From a virus, in the IMG/VR virus record IMGVR_UViG_3300009419_000035, positions 1-38,861 of that record: a stretch of 38,861 bases of DNA, one strand, 5' to 3'. The position numbers were made by a program, and so were the translations under genes. A model generated the notes under the pieces. The model ran no database searches, was not told the DNA's origin, and saw only the letters and a list, made by a program, of their open reading frames with translations. Shown here piece by piece: positions 15,755-23,317 of the stretch (the stretch's first letter is position 1; each line of letters begins with the position of its first letter).

Positions 15755-16492
15755 GTGAGAGTTCTTATAACAGGTCATGAAGGATTTATCGGGCGGAATG
15801 CTTTACGCATTCTGTCCGACTCCTTTGATGTGATTCCCTATGAGGGAGACATTCGAGAGTTTAAAATCTCTGAGTATTATGGAGCAGTGCTTCACCTTGC
15901 CGCACTAGCAGGTGTGCGCAAGAGTTGGTTGGACCCTGACGAATATTGGGACGTGAACGTCAAAGGATCGATGCAAGTCTTTTCGGAATGCGAACGTCTC
16001 AATCTTCGATGTGTTTATGCTTCTTCGTCATCAATTTATGAGTGGTGGCAGAATCCATATGCTACTACCAAGAAAGCAATGGAAGAAATTGCTCCAAAAT
16101 ATTCAGTAGGAATGCGCTTTCACACTGTCTATGGACCTGACTCCCGCCCCGATATGTTCTATGATATGATGCTCAATAACAAAGTTGAGTATCTTACTGA
16201 TCATAAACGAGACTGGACTCATGTTGAAGATGTTGTTTCAGCGATAAAAATTATATTGACAGATACCCGTATTCAGGGTAAATTGGATATTGGGACAGGT
16301 AATCCTGTCTCTGTTGTTGATGTTGCTCGTGAATATGGATATCGTGATGTCCCTATTCGTGAAGTAACTGGTGAACGAATTGTCACACATGCTGACAATT
16401 CACAATTGAGAAACTTGGGATGGTCTCCTAAGTATAACATAATGGAAGAAGTGAAAAATGAACGTATCAAAAGAACAGTTCCTCTGGGTTGA
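15755..16492 (+). CDS. NAD-dependent sugar epimerase/dehydratase (SDR)
   Basis: A 245-residue extended-type short-chain dehydrogenase. The Rossmann motif is TGHEGFIG (residues 6-13), the catalytic pair is Tyr102-x3-Lys106 in YATTK with serines at 91-92, and VYGPDSRPDMF resembles nucleotide-sugar epimerases. It is shorter than typical members (about 310), with a compact C-terminal part. The start is GTG at 15755, 2 bases after the preceding stop, with only a weak ribosome site. It overlaps gene 44 by 35 bases. A likely role is conversion of a nucleotide sugar for glycan or DNA modification, but the substrate is not readable. Confidence 0.85.
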   Translation: MRVLITGHEGFIGRNALRILSDSFDVIPYEGDIREFKISEYYGAVLHLAALAGVRKSWLDPDEYWDVNVKGSMQVFSECERLNLRCVYASSSSIYEWWQNPYATTKKAMEEIAPKYSVGMRFHTVYGPDSRPDMFYDMMLNNKVEYLTDHKRDWTHVEDVVSAIKIILTDTRIQGKLDIGTGNPVSVVDVAREYGYRDVPIREVTGERIVTHADNSQLRNLGWSPKYNIMEEVKNERIKRTVPLG

Positions 16493-17399
16493 AAAGTATC
16501 GTCCTCACAAACTTGATGATTGTATTCTCCCCGATGATCAACTAAAGACATTCCGCGAGTTCGTTGCGACTGGTGAAATTCCAAACATGCTTCTCTGCGG
16601 TTCAGCAGGTGTAGGTAAGACTACGATTGCTCGTGCGATTTGCGAAGAACTTGGATGTGACTATATCATCATCAACGGTTCAGAAGAATCAGGTATTGAT
16701 GTTCTTCGCACCAAGATTCGAGAGTTCGCTTCGTCAGTTTCCTTTGGCGGTAAGACTAAGGTAGTTATTCTAGACGAAGCAGATTATCTCAATCCAAACT
16801 CTACGCAACCTGCCTTGCGTGCATTTATCGAAGAGTTTGCAAACAACTGTCGGTTTATCTTCACATGTAACTTTAAGAACCGAATCATTGCTCCTCTTCA
16901 CAGTCGGACTGCTGTCATCGAATTTAAGTTGACAAAGGCAGACCGTCCTAAGATGGCAGGTCGTTTCATGAAGCGTCTGTCTGACATTCTTGCAACTGAG
17001 AATGTTACATTCGATGAGAAGGTTGTCGCTGAAGTTCTCAAGAAGCACTTCCCCGACTATCGCCGTGTTCTAAACGAACTGCAACGTTACAGTGTCTCCG
17101 GAACTATTGATGAAGGTATCCTCGTCAATGTTCAAGAAGTCAACATGAAAGAACTTGTTACCTCATTGAAGAGCAAAGACTTCAAGAAGATGCGTAACTG
17201 GGTGGTCGATAACATCGACAATGACCCAAATCTTATCTTCCGCAAGATCTATGATACCATTCTAGATGATGTCAAGTATCCTTCGCAGTTGGTTCTGCTG
17301 CTTGCAGATTATCAGTATAAGGCAGCGTTTGCTGCTAATCCTGAGATCAATCTTGTTGCTTGTCTCGCTGAAATTATGGCAGGGATGGAGTGGAAATAA
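16458..17399 (+). CDS. 44: gp44 clamp loader large subunit
   Basis: The AAA+ ATPase subunit (four per complex with one gp62) that opens and loads the gp45 clamp. The Walker A is GSAGVGKTT (residues 48-56), Walker B is VVILDEADYL (102-111), and the arginine finger lies in APLHSRTA. The start MNVSKEQFLWVEKYRPHKLDD is typical of the family. The length of 313 residues compares with 319 in T4. It begins inside the epimerase gene and its TAA overlaps the ATG of gene 62 by one base. Confidence 0.96.
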   Translation: MNVSKEQFLWVEKYRPHKLDDCILPDDQLKTFREFVATGEIPNMLLCGSAGVGKTTIARAICEELGCDYIIINGSEESGIDVLRTKIREFASSVSFGGKTKVVILDEADYLNPNSTQPALRAFIEEFANNCRFIFTCNFKNRIIAPLHSRTAVIEFKLTKADRPKMAGRFMKRLSDILATENVTFDEKVVAEVLKKHFPDYRRVLNELQRYSVSGTIDEGILVNVQEVNMKELVTSLKSKDFKKMRNWVVDNIDNDPNLIFRKIYDTILDDVKYPSQLVLLLADYQYKAAFAANPEINLVACLAEIMAGMEWK

Positions 17400-17854
17400 T
17401 GACTGGAGTGCTCGATGGTTTGGGTGCTCCGAAAGTTGAATATGATGCTGAGGAGTACAAAGAAAAGAAGAAGGGTATATCTCCTTTCGACTTCATTAAA
17501 GATATAAACTATGAAAAGAAGAATCTAATAGTTGACGATTGGTCTGAGAAACAATACAATCCTTGGATCATTAATCGTGGGTTGACATTCAGTATTGACA
17601 CTGTTCACCCTGCCAATGAAATGAACTGCCGTTCCCATCTCGATAAGAGCATGCAAAACATGTATCTTATAAATACTATTCGCGCTAGAAAACGATTTGA
17701 CAAATGGATCAAAATCGAGGACGATGCCGAAGTGGAGATGGTGAAAGAGTATTATGGTTACAGCAATGACAAGGCTCGCCAAGCACTCACAATTCTCTCT
17801 GAAGAACAAAAAAAATATATAAAAGAGAAATTGTTTAAAGGTGGTAAAAAATGA
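17399..17854 (+). CDS. 62: gp62 clamp loader small subunit
   Basis: The single non-ATPase subunit of the T4-type clamp loader. Conserved segments are SPFDFIKDINYEKKNL, NPWIINRGLTFSID and HLDKSMQNMYLINTIRARKRF. The ATG at 17399 has GGAG 8 bases upstream and overlaps the gp44 stop as TAATG; a GTG at 17390 overlaps that site. At 151 residues it is shorter than T4 gp62 (187). It overlaps regA by four bases. The box TATAAATA at 17668 and a weak promoter at 17532-17560 lie inside it. Confidence 0.93.
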   Translation: MTGVLDGLGAPKVEYDAEEYKEKKKGISPFDFIKDINYEKKNLIVDDWSEKQYNPWIINRGLTFSIDTVHPANEMNCRSHLDKSMQNMYLINTIRARKRFDKWIKIEDDAEVEMVKEYYGYSNDKARQALTILSEEQKKYIKEKLFKGGKK

Positions 17855-18267
17855 GCGAAGATTTTTTTGACATTGACTTTCCAGGGTACGCACCGCTGGA
17901 AGTCAACTTAAAGAATCCTGATGACTTCTTGAAAGTTCGCGAGACCCTTTCCCGTATTGGTGTTGCATCAAGAAAAGAAAAGATTCTTTATCAATCATGT
18001 CACATTCTACACAAGCAGGGCAGATATTTCATCGTGCACTTTAAAGAACTCTTTGCCTTGGATGGTAAAGATGCAGACTTTAGCGACAATGATTTACAAC
18101 GTCGAAACACGGTAGCACATCTTCTTTCGGATTGGGGATTAATTACTATTCTAAATCCAGAGATTCATGAAGACAAAGCACCACTAAATCAGATTAAAGT
18201 AATTGCGTTCAAGGAAAAGAATGAGTGGGAACTTGTTCAGAAATATAACATTGGTCGCAAAAAATAA
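17851..18267 (+). CDS. regA: RegA translational repressor
   Basis: An RNA-binding protein that in T4 blocks translation start of many early mRNAs, including those of 44, 45 and itself. The match to T4 RegA is strong: FLKVRETLSRIGVA, ILYQSCHILHKQGRYFIVHFKE and a C-terminal EWELVQKYNIG. It has 138 residues versus 122 in T4, with an N-terminal extension SEDFFDIDFPGYAPLE. It overlaps gene 62 by four bases as in other T4-like phages. A promoter starts at the base after its stop. Confidence 0.96.
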   Translation: MSEDFFDIDFPGYAPLEVNLKNPDDFLKVRETLSRIGVASRKEKILYQSCHILHKQGRYFIVHFKELFALDGKDADFSDNDLQRRNTVAHLLSDWGLITILNPEIHEDKAPLNQIKVIAFKEKNEWELVQKYNIGRKK

Positions 18268-18298
18268 TTGACTTTCTTCTAAAAGTATAGTATAAATA
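18268..18298 (+). promoter_or_regulatory. Combined early and late promoter before hsp20
   Basis: TTGACT (18268-18273), 17 bases ending AGTATAG, then TATAAATA (18291-18298), which serves both as a sigma70 -10 (TATAAA) and as an exact late box. Either start would fall near 18303-18305, at the base of the following hairpin. Confidence 0.75.
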
Positions 18299-18300
18299 GA

Positions 18301-18331
18301 GGGTGGAGTGCTTCGGACTCCACTCTTTTTT
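18301..18331 (+). terminator. Hairpin with U-run after regA
   Basis: A 9-bp stem (18301-18309 with 18317-18325, one G-U) around a loop holding a C-TTCG-G element, followed by six T. It can end the clamp-loader/regA transcript. It also lies at the 5' end of transcripts from the promoter at 18268, where it would act as a leader hairpin. Confidence 0.75.
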
Positions 18332-18356
18332 AATCTCGCTTAATAGGAGAACAATT

Positions 18357-18845
18357 ATGAAATTTAATACAACTAATTTGGCAGACTTCGACCGTTATTT
18401 CGTTGGCGCAGATCGCGTCATGAAAAGATTAGCAGATATTGCTGATCAATCGTCGCAAATGATGCCAGTAAAATATCCCCCATACAATATCAAGAAAGTC
18501 GATGAAGATCGCTACGTAATCGAACTGGCAGTTGCTGGTTTCGGTAAGTCGGAGATTGATATTGAATTGCAAGAAGGCAAGTTGACCATCAAAGGAAAGT
18601 GCGACTCGCCTGAATCCACTGAATATCTTTACAAGGGAATTGCTGAGCGAGGATTCAAACGTGAATTCACTCTCGCCGACAATGTTGAAGTAAAGAGTTC
18701 TTCGCTGGTCAATGGTATGCTGAAGATTTGGTTGGAAGCATTTATTCCAGAAGAAAAGAAAGCAAAGAAAATCGACATCAGCGATGAGGATAATGAGTAT
18801 CCGTCACAGGCTGCCGAATTCTTAGCAGAAGGTAAAACAAAGTAA
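18357..18845 (+). CDS. Hsp20 small heat-shock protein (IbpA-like)
   Basis: A 162-residue ATP-independent chaperone of the alpha-crystallin family, which holds unfolded proteins. The domain begins YPPYNIKKVDEDRYVIELAV, includes KGIAERGFKREFTLAD and NGMLKIWLEAFIPEE, as in IbpA/HspH types, and ends with a helical tail. The ATG at 18357 is 7 bases after AGGAG; upstream extension would read through the hairpin and is rejected. Hsp20 genes are well known in T4-like cyanophages. The gene has its own dual promoter and is followed by a hairpin, so it is a single-gene unit. Confidence 0.93.
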   Translation: MKFNTTNLADFDRYFVGADRVMKRLADIADQSSQMMPVKYPPYNIKKVDEDRYVIELAVAGFGKSEIDIELQEGKLTIKGKCDSPESTEYLYKGIAERGFKREFTLADNVEVKSSSLVNGMLKIWLEAFIPEEKKAKKIDISDEDNEYPSQAAEFLAEGKTK

Positions 18846-18854
18846 TTTAAGACT

Positions 18855-18881
18855 GGTGGGTGGGATTAATTCTCACCCACC
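18855..18881 (+). terminator. Strong hairpin after hsp20
   Basis: An 11-bp stem, GGTGGGTGGGA (18855-18865) with TCTCACCCACC (18871-18881) and a TTAAT loop. No T run follows, so it may be a terminator helped by other factors or an RNA-processing or stability element. Confidence 0.6.
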
Positions 18882-18907
18882 ATTAACAATGAAGGTGATC
18901 ATATGTA

Positions 18908-19735
18908 ATGTTAAATTTGACTGAACCTCTTCCTTGGAATCTAACGCATCACAGGTACTGTGTTGTTGGTGTTGCGAGATCTGGAACACAACTTACTGAA
19001 GCATTACTTAACTATTCTATTGGTAAAAAGTTTGAAGGTGTTGTGACGCTTGAAGATTTCATGAACTTTAATACTGCTTATTTTGCCAATCTCGACATAG
19101 ATGAAAATAACAAACTGTCATTTAACATGGTTACTGATGGTGACGGTAAACTAAAAATGGCTGCCAATAGAAATGTCGAACAACTTCCTGCGTTAGGAAA
19201 AGATTGGATCGATAAGGTATCGCGAGCAGACCCAACGCAACCATTGACATGTCGTATATTCTTAGATGATAGATTGACGTTTATTTCTCTTGTTGATGGT
19301 CTGGAGTTTCTAAAGAAACAGAATTTTAAATTTGTATATGTTAATCGTAACTTCGAACATAAGATTCTTAGTTCTTACTTTGCTAAGAAAACTATGATTT
19401 TCAGAAGTGGAAAAAACTCTGCTGTGTTAGACGTGGATATTCCAGAATTAAAGACGATGATCCTTGGTCGTTATCTTATGGAAGAACACAATAAGAGAGT
19501 CATGACTAATATTGTCGGCAGTCATATTGTTGTGGAATATGATGAATTGACTTCGATGGCAGCACACTTAGATGAAAATGAGAAGAAACTGGCATTCGGA
19601 ATCTTCAATGAAAAACAATTACCTCTCGATCCATACGAACAAATTGCAAATGCTGACGAGGTGAAAGAAGTTTTTGCAACTTTTTACCCGAACATGGTAA
19701 ATCTATCCTCTCAATTACTAGGGGCAAATCGATAA
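18908..19735 (+). CDS. Sulfotransferase-like protein
   Basis: A 275-residue protein. The N-terminal VVGVARSGTQLTEALL resembles the phosphate-binding loop of sulfotransferases, and FVYVNRNFEHKILSSYFA resembles the 3'-phosphate site (Arg...Ser). The substrate is unknown; such enzymes would move sulfate from PAPS to a sugar or other acceptor. The ATG at 18908 overlaps a minimal start-stop ATG-TAA at 18903-18908, which sits at the better distance from the ribosome site. The gene follows hsp20 and its hairpin, without a recognised promoter of its own. Confidence 0.55.
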   Translation: MLNLTEPLPWNLTHHRYCVVGVARSGTQLTEALLNYSIGKKFEGVVTLEDFMNFNTAYFANLDIDENNKLSFNMVTDGDGKLKMAANRNVEQLPALGKDWIDKVSRADPTQPLTCRIFLDDRLTFISLVDGLEFLKKQNFKFVYVNRNFEHKILSSYFAKKTMIFRSGKNSAVLDVDIPELKTMILGRYLMEEHNKRVMTNIVGSHIVVEYDELTSMAAHLDENEKKLAFGIFNEKQLPLDPYEQIANADEVKEVFATFYPNMVNLSSQLLGANR

Positions 19736-19779
19736 TGATTGCTTCTTTCTCAACTAAATAACAATATGAAGGTGAATAC

Positions 19780-20079
19780 ATGAGTAATATTAGATGTGTG
19801 AAGTTAATCAGTGGTGATGAAATTATCGCTGATATCGACGAGACAATTGATGGTCTTGTCATTTTAAAGAAACCTATGCAGATTATGATGATTCCTAATC
19901 AGAACAATCAATTCGGTATAGGTCTAGCACCATTCTGCCCATACGCAAAAGATGACATGGTTCCTCTACGTTCTGGTGCAGTTATCACAGTTTTTGAACC
20001 AGAGACTGGAATGCTAAACGAGTATAATACTCGCTACGGTTCAGGTCTGGTCGTTCCGGAAAGTAAAATTATCCTATGA
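19780..20079 (+). CDS. Sm-like fold conserved phage protein, second copy
   Basis: A 99-residue protein of the same type as that at 3754: CVKLISGDEIIADIDE, then a strand LVILKKPMQIMMI and a C-terminal YGSGLVVPES. It lacks the long helical tail of the other copy. The function is unknown; a small beta-barrel that binds RNA or protein is the usual guess. The ATG has GAAGGTGA 6-13 bases upstream, and the last codons overlap the nuclease gene as ATGA, so the two are translated together. Confidence 0.65.
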   Translation: MSNIRCVKLISGDEIIADIDETIDGLVILKKPMQIMMIPNQNNQFGIGLAPFCPYAKDDMVPLRSGAVITVFEPETGMLNEYNTRYGSGLVVPESKIIL

Positions 20080-20720
20080 AACCATTAATCGCTCTCGCAT
20101 TATTCCTGCTTCCAGGAACAGCATTCGCTTCTCCATGTGATCAGTTCTATCCGAATGGTAAGGAAATCGTAGTTCCAAACACTAAGGTTCTCTGCAACTC
20201 ATTCTTCGCAATTGTATATGATGATGACCGCAATGCTAATATCTTTTCGACCGAAATCGCACAAGAACGTTTGAAGAAAACTCCACGTACTGACGACTTC
20301 CGTGCTGATAAGCGCATCGCTGACTCACCAACACCTGCTGACTATACCAACTCTGGTTATGACCGTGGACACATGGTTCCTGCAGCAAATGCTGATGATC
20401 CAAACGAGATGTCAGATACTTTCTTCATGACAAACATGACACCGCAATTGCCTTCTGTCAATCGTGTCGCTTGGAAGAATCTAGAAGAACGTGTTCGTTC
20501 TGTTCCTTTCAAGTGGGTTGTAACTGGTGCACATTACTCTGCGACACCCAAAGTAATTGGCAAGAACAAGGTTCCAGTTCCAGACTTTCTTTACAAGGTT
20601 GCATTCTTCGAGAGTGGAAACGTTGCAGTCTATATCGTAGACAATCTAGTTCCCAAGTCACAGGTTTCAACTATGAAACTGGAAGAACTAGAAGCAAAGA
20701 TAGGATATAAGTTACGATAA
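20076..20720 (+). CDS. Secreted DNA/RNA non-specific endonuclease
   Basis: A 214-residue nuclease of the Serratia nuclease (NUC, beta-beta-alpha metal) family. A Sec signal peptide occupies residues 1-19 (TAFAS-P cleavage). The catalytic DRGH is at 96-99 with a downstream TNMTPQ (Asn120) and NRVAWKN, all intact, so the mature enzyme should cut DNA and RNA in the periplasm or outside. Cys21 and Cys40 may form a disulfide. It overlaps the Sm-like gene by four bases. Possible roles are exclusion of other phages' DNA or salvage of nucleotides; toxicity to the phage's own DNA is avoided by export. Confidence 0.93.
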   Translation: MKPLIALALFLLPGTAFASPCDQFYPNGKEIVVPNTKVLCNSFFAIVYDDDRNANIFSTEIAQERLKKTPRTDDFRADKRIADSPTPADYTNSGYDRGHMVPAANADDPNEMSDTFFMTNMTPQLPSVNRVAWKNLEERVRSVPFKWVVTGAHYSATPKVIGKNKVPVPDFLYKVAFFESGNVAVYIVDNLVPKSQVSTMKLEELEAKIGYKLR

Positions 20721-20725
20721 ATCCC

Positions 20726-20754
20726 TTTACTTTTGTTATGTTTTATAGTATAGT
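20726..20754 (+). promoter_or_regulatory. Promoter for DNA polymerase gene 43
   Basis: TTTACT (20726-20731), 17 bases ending TTATAG, TATAGT (20749-20754). It has the AGTATAG/TATAGTATAG context of class B promoters and lies 25 bases upstream of the gp43 ATG. Confidence 0.75.
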
Positions 20755-20779
20755 AGTATTTGAATGACGAGGGTTTTAT

Positions 20780-23317
20780 ATGAAATTTTATACATGCGCA
20801 CACCAATATGGTTCCAAGGTTTTAGTCCGAGGCGTCCATAATGGTGTGCGCTTCACCAAACGAGATGACTTCAGTCCCACCCTGTTTGTAAAATCAAAGG
20901 GTGGCGCAGAAACACAATACAAGTCTCTGTATGGAGAAAATCTCCAACCGATTGAATTTGAAGATAACAATGCTGCCAAGCAGTTTGTTCAGACATATGG
21001 TCAAGCAGAGAATTCTGAAATCTTTGGCCAAACCAACTATGGTTACCAGTATATTACAAAGAAATATCCTGGAGAAATTCAGTGGGATATGTCTCAACTT
21101 AATATTCAGACTATCGATATCGAGACTTCAGCAGAGCATGGGTTTCCTGATGTAAACAATCCTATCGAAGAAGTTCTTCTGATCACGGTAAAGAATCTTA
21201 TCACTCGTCAGATTATCACCTTCGGTTGTGGTGAGTTTGATGACAAGAACTCTGAGATTGTCCAGACTCTGAGGGATTCAGGTAACAAGTTTCTCTATGT
21301 AAAATGCGACGATGAGCGCGACTTGCTAGAAACCTTCCTGCGTTTCTATTCTGACAATCACCCAGACATTATTACAGGTTGGAACTGCGAACTCTTCGAC
21401 GTTGCGTATCTAATCTCTCGGATCGATCGTCTGTTCTGCACCGAAGAAGATACAACCATGCGCAAGAAGTTCTCGCCATGGGGTCTGGTTCGTCGTAAGA
21501 ATTTGACAATCATGGGTCGCGAACATATCTCTTATGATATTACTGGTGTTGCAGTTATTGACTATCTCGATCTCTATAAGAAGTTTACGTATACTCGACA
21601 AGAAAGTTACAAGTTGGATCACATTGCCAAGGAAGAACTTGGTAAGAAAAAACTTGAGCATCCGTATGAAACATTCCGCGAGTTCTATACAAAAGACTGG
21701 ACACGGTTCGTAGAGTATAACATCATCGACGTTGAGATCGTTGACGAACTTGAGCGCAAGATGAAACTGATTGAACTTGTGCTTACGATGGCATACGATG
21801 CTAAGTGTAATTATACGGATGTGTTCTCACAGGTTCGCACGTGGGATTGTATTATCTACAATCACTTGCATGATCAAAATATCCAGATTCCCCAGAAGAA
21901 AGAAAACAGGGGTAGGACTATTGAGGGTGCATATGTGCAAGAACCAAAGGCAGGAAGGTATGACTGGGTTGTTTCCTTTGATGCTACCTCGCTGTATCCA
22001 TCAATCATCATGCAGTACAATCAATCACCAGAGACTTTCGTTCAGGGTGTAGTAAAAGACACAACGGTGAAAGGATTGCTCAAGCATAGTTATAATCTCG
22101 AAGATCTCAAACAAGATGATGTTTGCATGACTGCTAATGGTTATTGTTATACTCGTAAAAAGATGGGAATGTTTCCTGAGATTGTTCAGAAGTTCTTTGA
22201 TGACCGACAGCGGTATAAGAAACTGATGATTATCGCACAGAAAGAATATGAGGAAACTAAAAATCCCAAACTAAAGAACGACATCTCGAAGTATAATAAC
22301 TTTCAGATGGCAAGAAAGATTCAGTTGAACTCACTGTTCGGTGCGTTGGCAAATGAGTATTTCCGCTACTATGATGCTCGCATTGCCGAGGGCATCACTA
22401 CGACTGGTCAGTATATTATTCAGGAAGTAGGTAAGGCACTTGACGTCTATCTTAACAAGGTCGTAGGAACAAATGGACACAACTACTCTTTCTACAGTGA
22501 TACTGATTCTTGCTATATTTCCTTGGACCCTCTTGTTCGTAAGTTCTATGGCAATCTATCACGTGATAAACTCATTGATGTTCTCGATAAAATCTGCGAG
22601 GAGAAAATCACAGAGGCAATCAACAAGAGTTGCGATGGACTTGCGGACTACACGAATGCATTTCAAAAGAAAATTGTATTCAAACGTGAGGCAATCGCAG
22701 AACGTGGTCTCTGGGTTGCGAAGAAAAGGTATGCACTCAACGTCTACGATAATGAAGGTGTCCGATACAAAGACCCGAAACTTAAAGTCATGGGTCTCGA
22801 GATCGTTCGTTCTTCCACTCCAGCACCTGTTCGCGAAAGTCTCAAGGAAGCAGTAAGACTATCATTGACTGCAGATGAAGCAACTCTACAGAAGTTTATT
22901 GAGCACACTCGTGGGTTGTTTAATAAAATGGAACCTGAAGATATTGCTTTCCCGCGAAGCGTCAATGGACTTGTTAAGTATACCTCAAGAGCAGACATCT
23001 ATGCAAAGGGAACACCGATGCATGTTCGTGGTGCGCTGATGTATAACTATTTACTCGAGAAGCACAATCTTACTATGAAGTATGAAGCAATCCAAGAAGG
23101 CGAGAAGATTAAGTTCCTATACTTAAAGGAACCAAATACTATTCGTGAAAATTGTATTGGTTTTATTGGGAAAATTCCAAAAGAGCTTGACATTCATAAG
23201 TATGTAGATTATAATACAATGTTCAATAAGAGTTTTCTTGAACCATTAAAACAAATTGTAGAAGGCATTGGTTGGAATACAGAACCTGTTGCCACGCTAG
23301 AGGATATGTTTGGATGA
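20780..23317 (+). CDS. 43: gp43 DNA polymerase (family B)
   Basis: The replicative polymerase with 3'-5' proofreading. Exonuclease motif I is TIDIETSAE (Asp113, Glu115), motif II GWNCELFDVAYL and motif III YNIIDVEIVDE. Polymerase motif A is FDATSLYPSI (Asp401), motif B KIQLNSLFGALAN, and motif C YSDTDSCY (Asp574, Asp576), all intact. It has 845 residues versus 898 in T4. It starts after a GAGGG site and has its own promoter. The end overlaps the methyltransferase gene as ATGA and carries a hidden promoter at 23187. No intein or frameshift is seen. Confidence 0.97.
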   Translation: MKFYTCAHQYGSKVLVRGVHNGVRFTKRDDFSPTLFVKSKGGAETQYKSLYGENLQPIEFEDNNAAKQFVQTYGQAENSEIFGQTNYGYQYITKKYPGEIQWDMSQLNIQTIDIETSAEHGFPDVNNPIEEVLLITVKNLITRQIITFGCGEFDDKNSEIVQTLRDSGNKFLYVKCDDERDLLETFLRFYSDNHPDIITGWNCELFDVAYLISRIDRLFCTEEDTTMRKKFSPWGLVRRKNLTIMGREHISYDITGVAVIDYLDLYKKFTYTRQESYKLDHIAKEELGKKKLEHPYETFREFYTKDWTRFVEYNIIDVEIVDELERKMKLIELVLTMAYDAKCNYTDVFSQVRTWDCIIYNHLHDQNIQIPQKKENRGRTIEGAYVQEPKAGRYDWVVSFDATSLYPSIIMQYNQSPETFVQGVVKDTTVKGLLKHSYNLEDLKQDDVCMTANGYCYTRKKMGMFPEIVQKFFDDRQRYKKLMIIAQKEYEETKNPKLKNDISKYNNFQMARKIQLNSLFGALANEYFRYYDARIAEGITTTGQYIIQEVGKALDVYLNKVVGTNGHNYSFYSDTDSCYISLDPLVRKFYGNLSRDKLIDVLDKICEEKITEAINKSCDGLADYTNAFQKKIVFKREAIAERGLWVAKKRYALNVYDNEGVRYKDPKLKVMGLEIVRSSTPAPVRESLKEAVRLSLTADEATLQKFIEHTRGLFNKMEPEDIAFPRSVNGLVKYTSRADIYAKGTPMHVRGALMYNYLLEKHNLTMKYEAIQEGEKIKFLYLKEPNTIRENCIGFIGKIPKELDIHKYVDYNTMFNKSFLEPLKQIVEGIGWNTEPVATLEDMFG
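23187..23215 (+). promoter_or_regulatory. Perfect-consensus promoter inside gene 43
   Basis: TTGACA (23187-23192), exactly 17 bases, TATAAT (23210-23215), preceded by GC as in the class A promoters. All twelve hexamer bases match. It is about 100 bases before the methyltransferase start and would also feed uvsX and 41. Confidence 0.75.

Noticed and set aside
16257-16285. TTGACA-17-TAAATT inside the epimerase gene
   Set aside because: A poor -10; possible weak feed to gene 44, but not distinguishable from chance.
17532-17560. TTGACG-17-TACAAT inside gene 62
   Set aside because: Ten of twelve matches, expected a few times by chance in this window; it lies far (about 290 bases) from regA.
17668-17675. 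TATAAATA inside gene 62
   Set aside because: Coding-sequence match followed by C; no clear downstream late gene within 150 bases.
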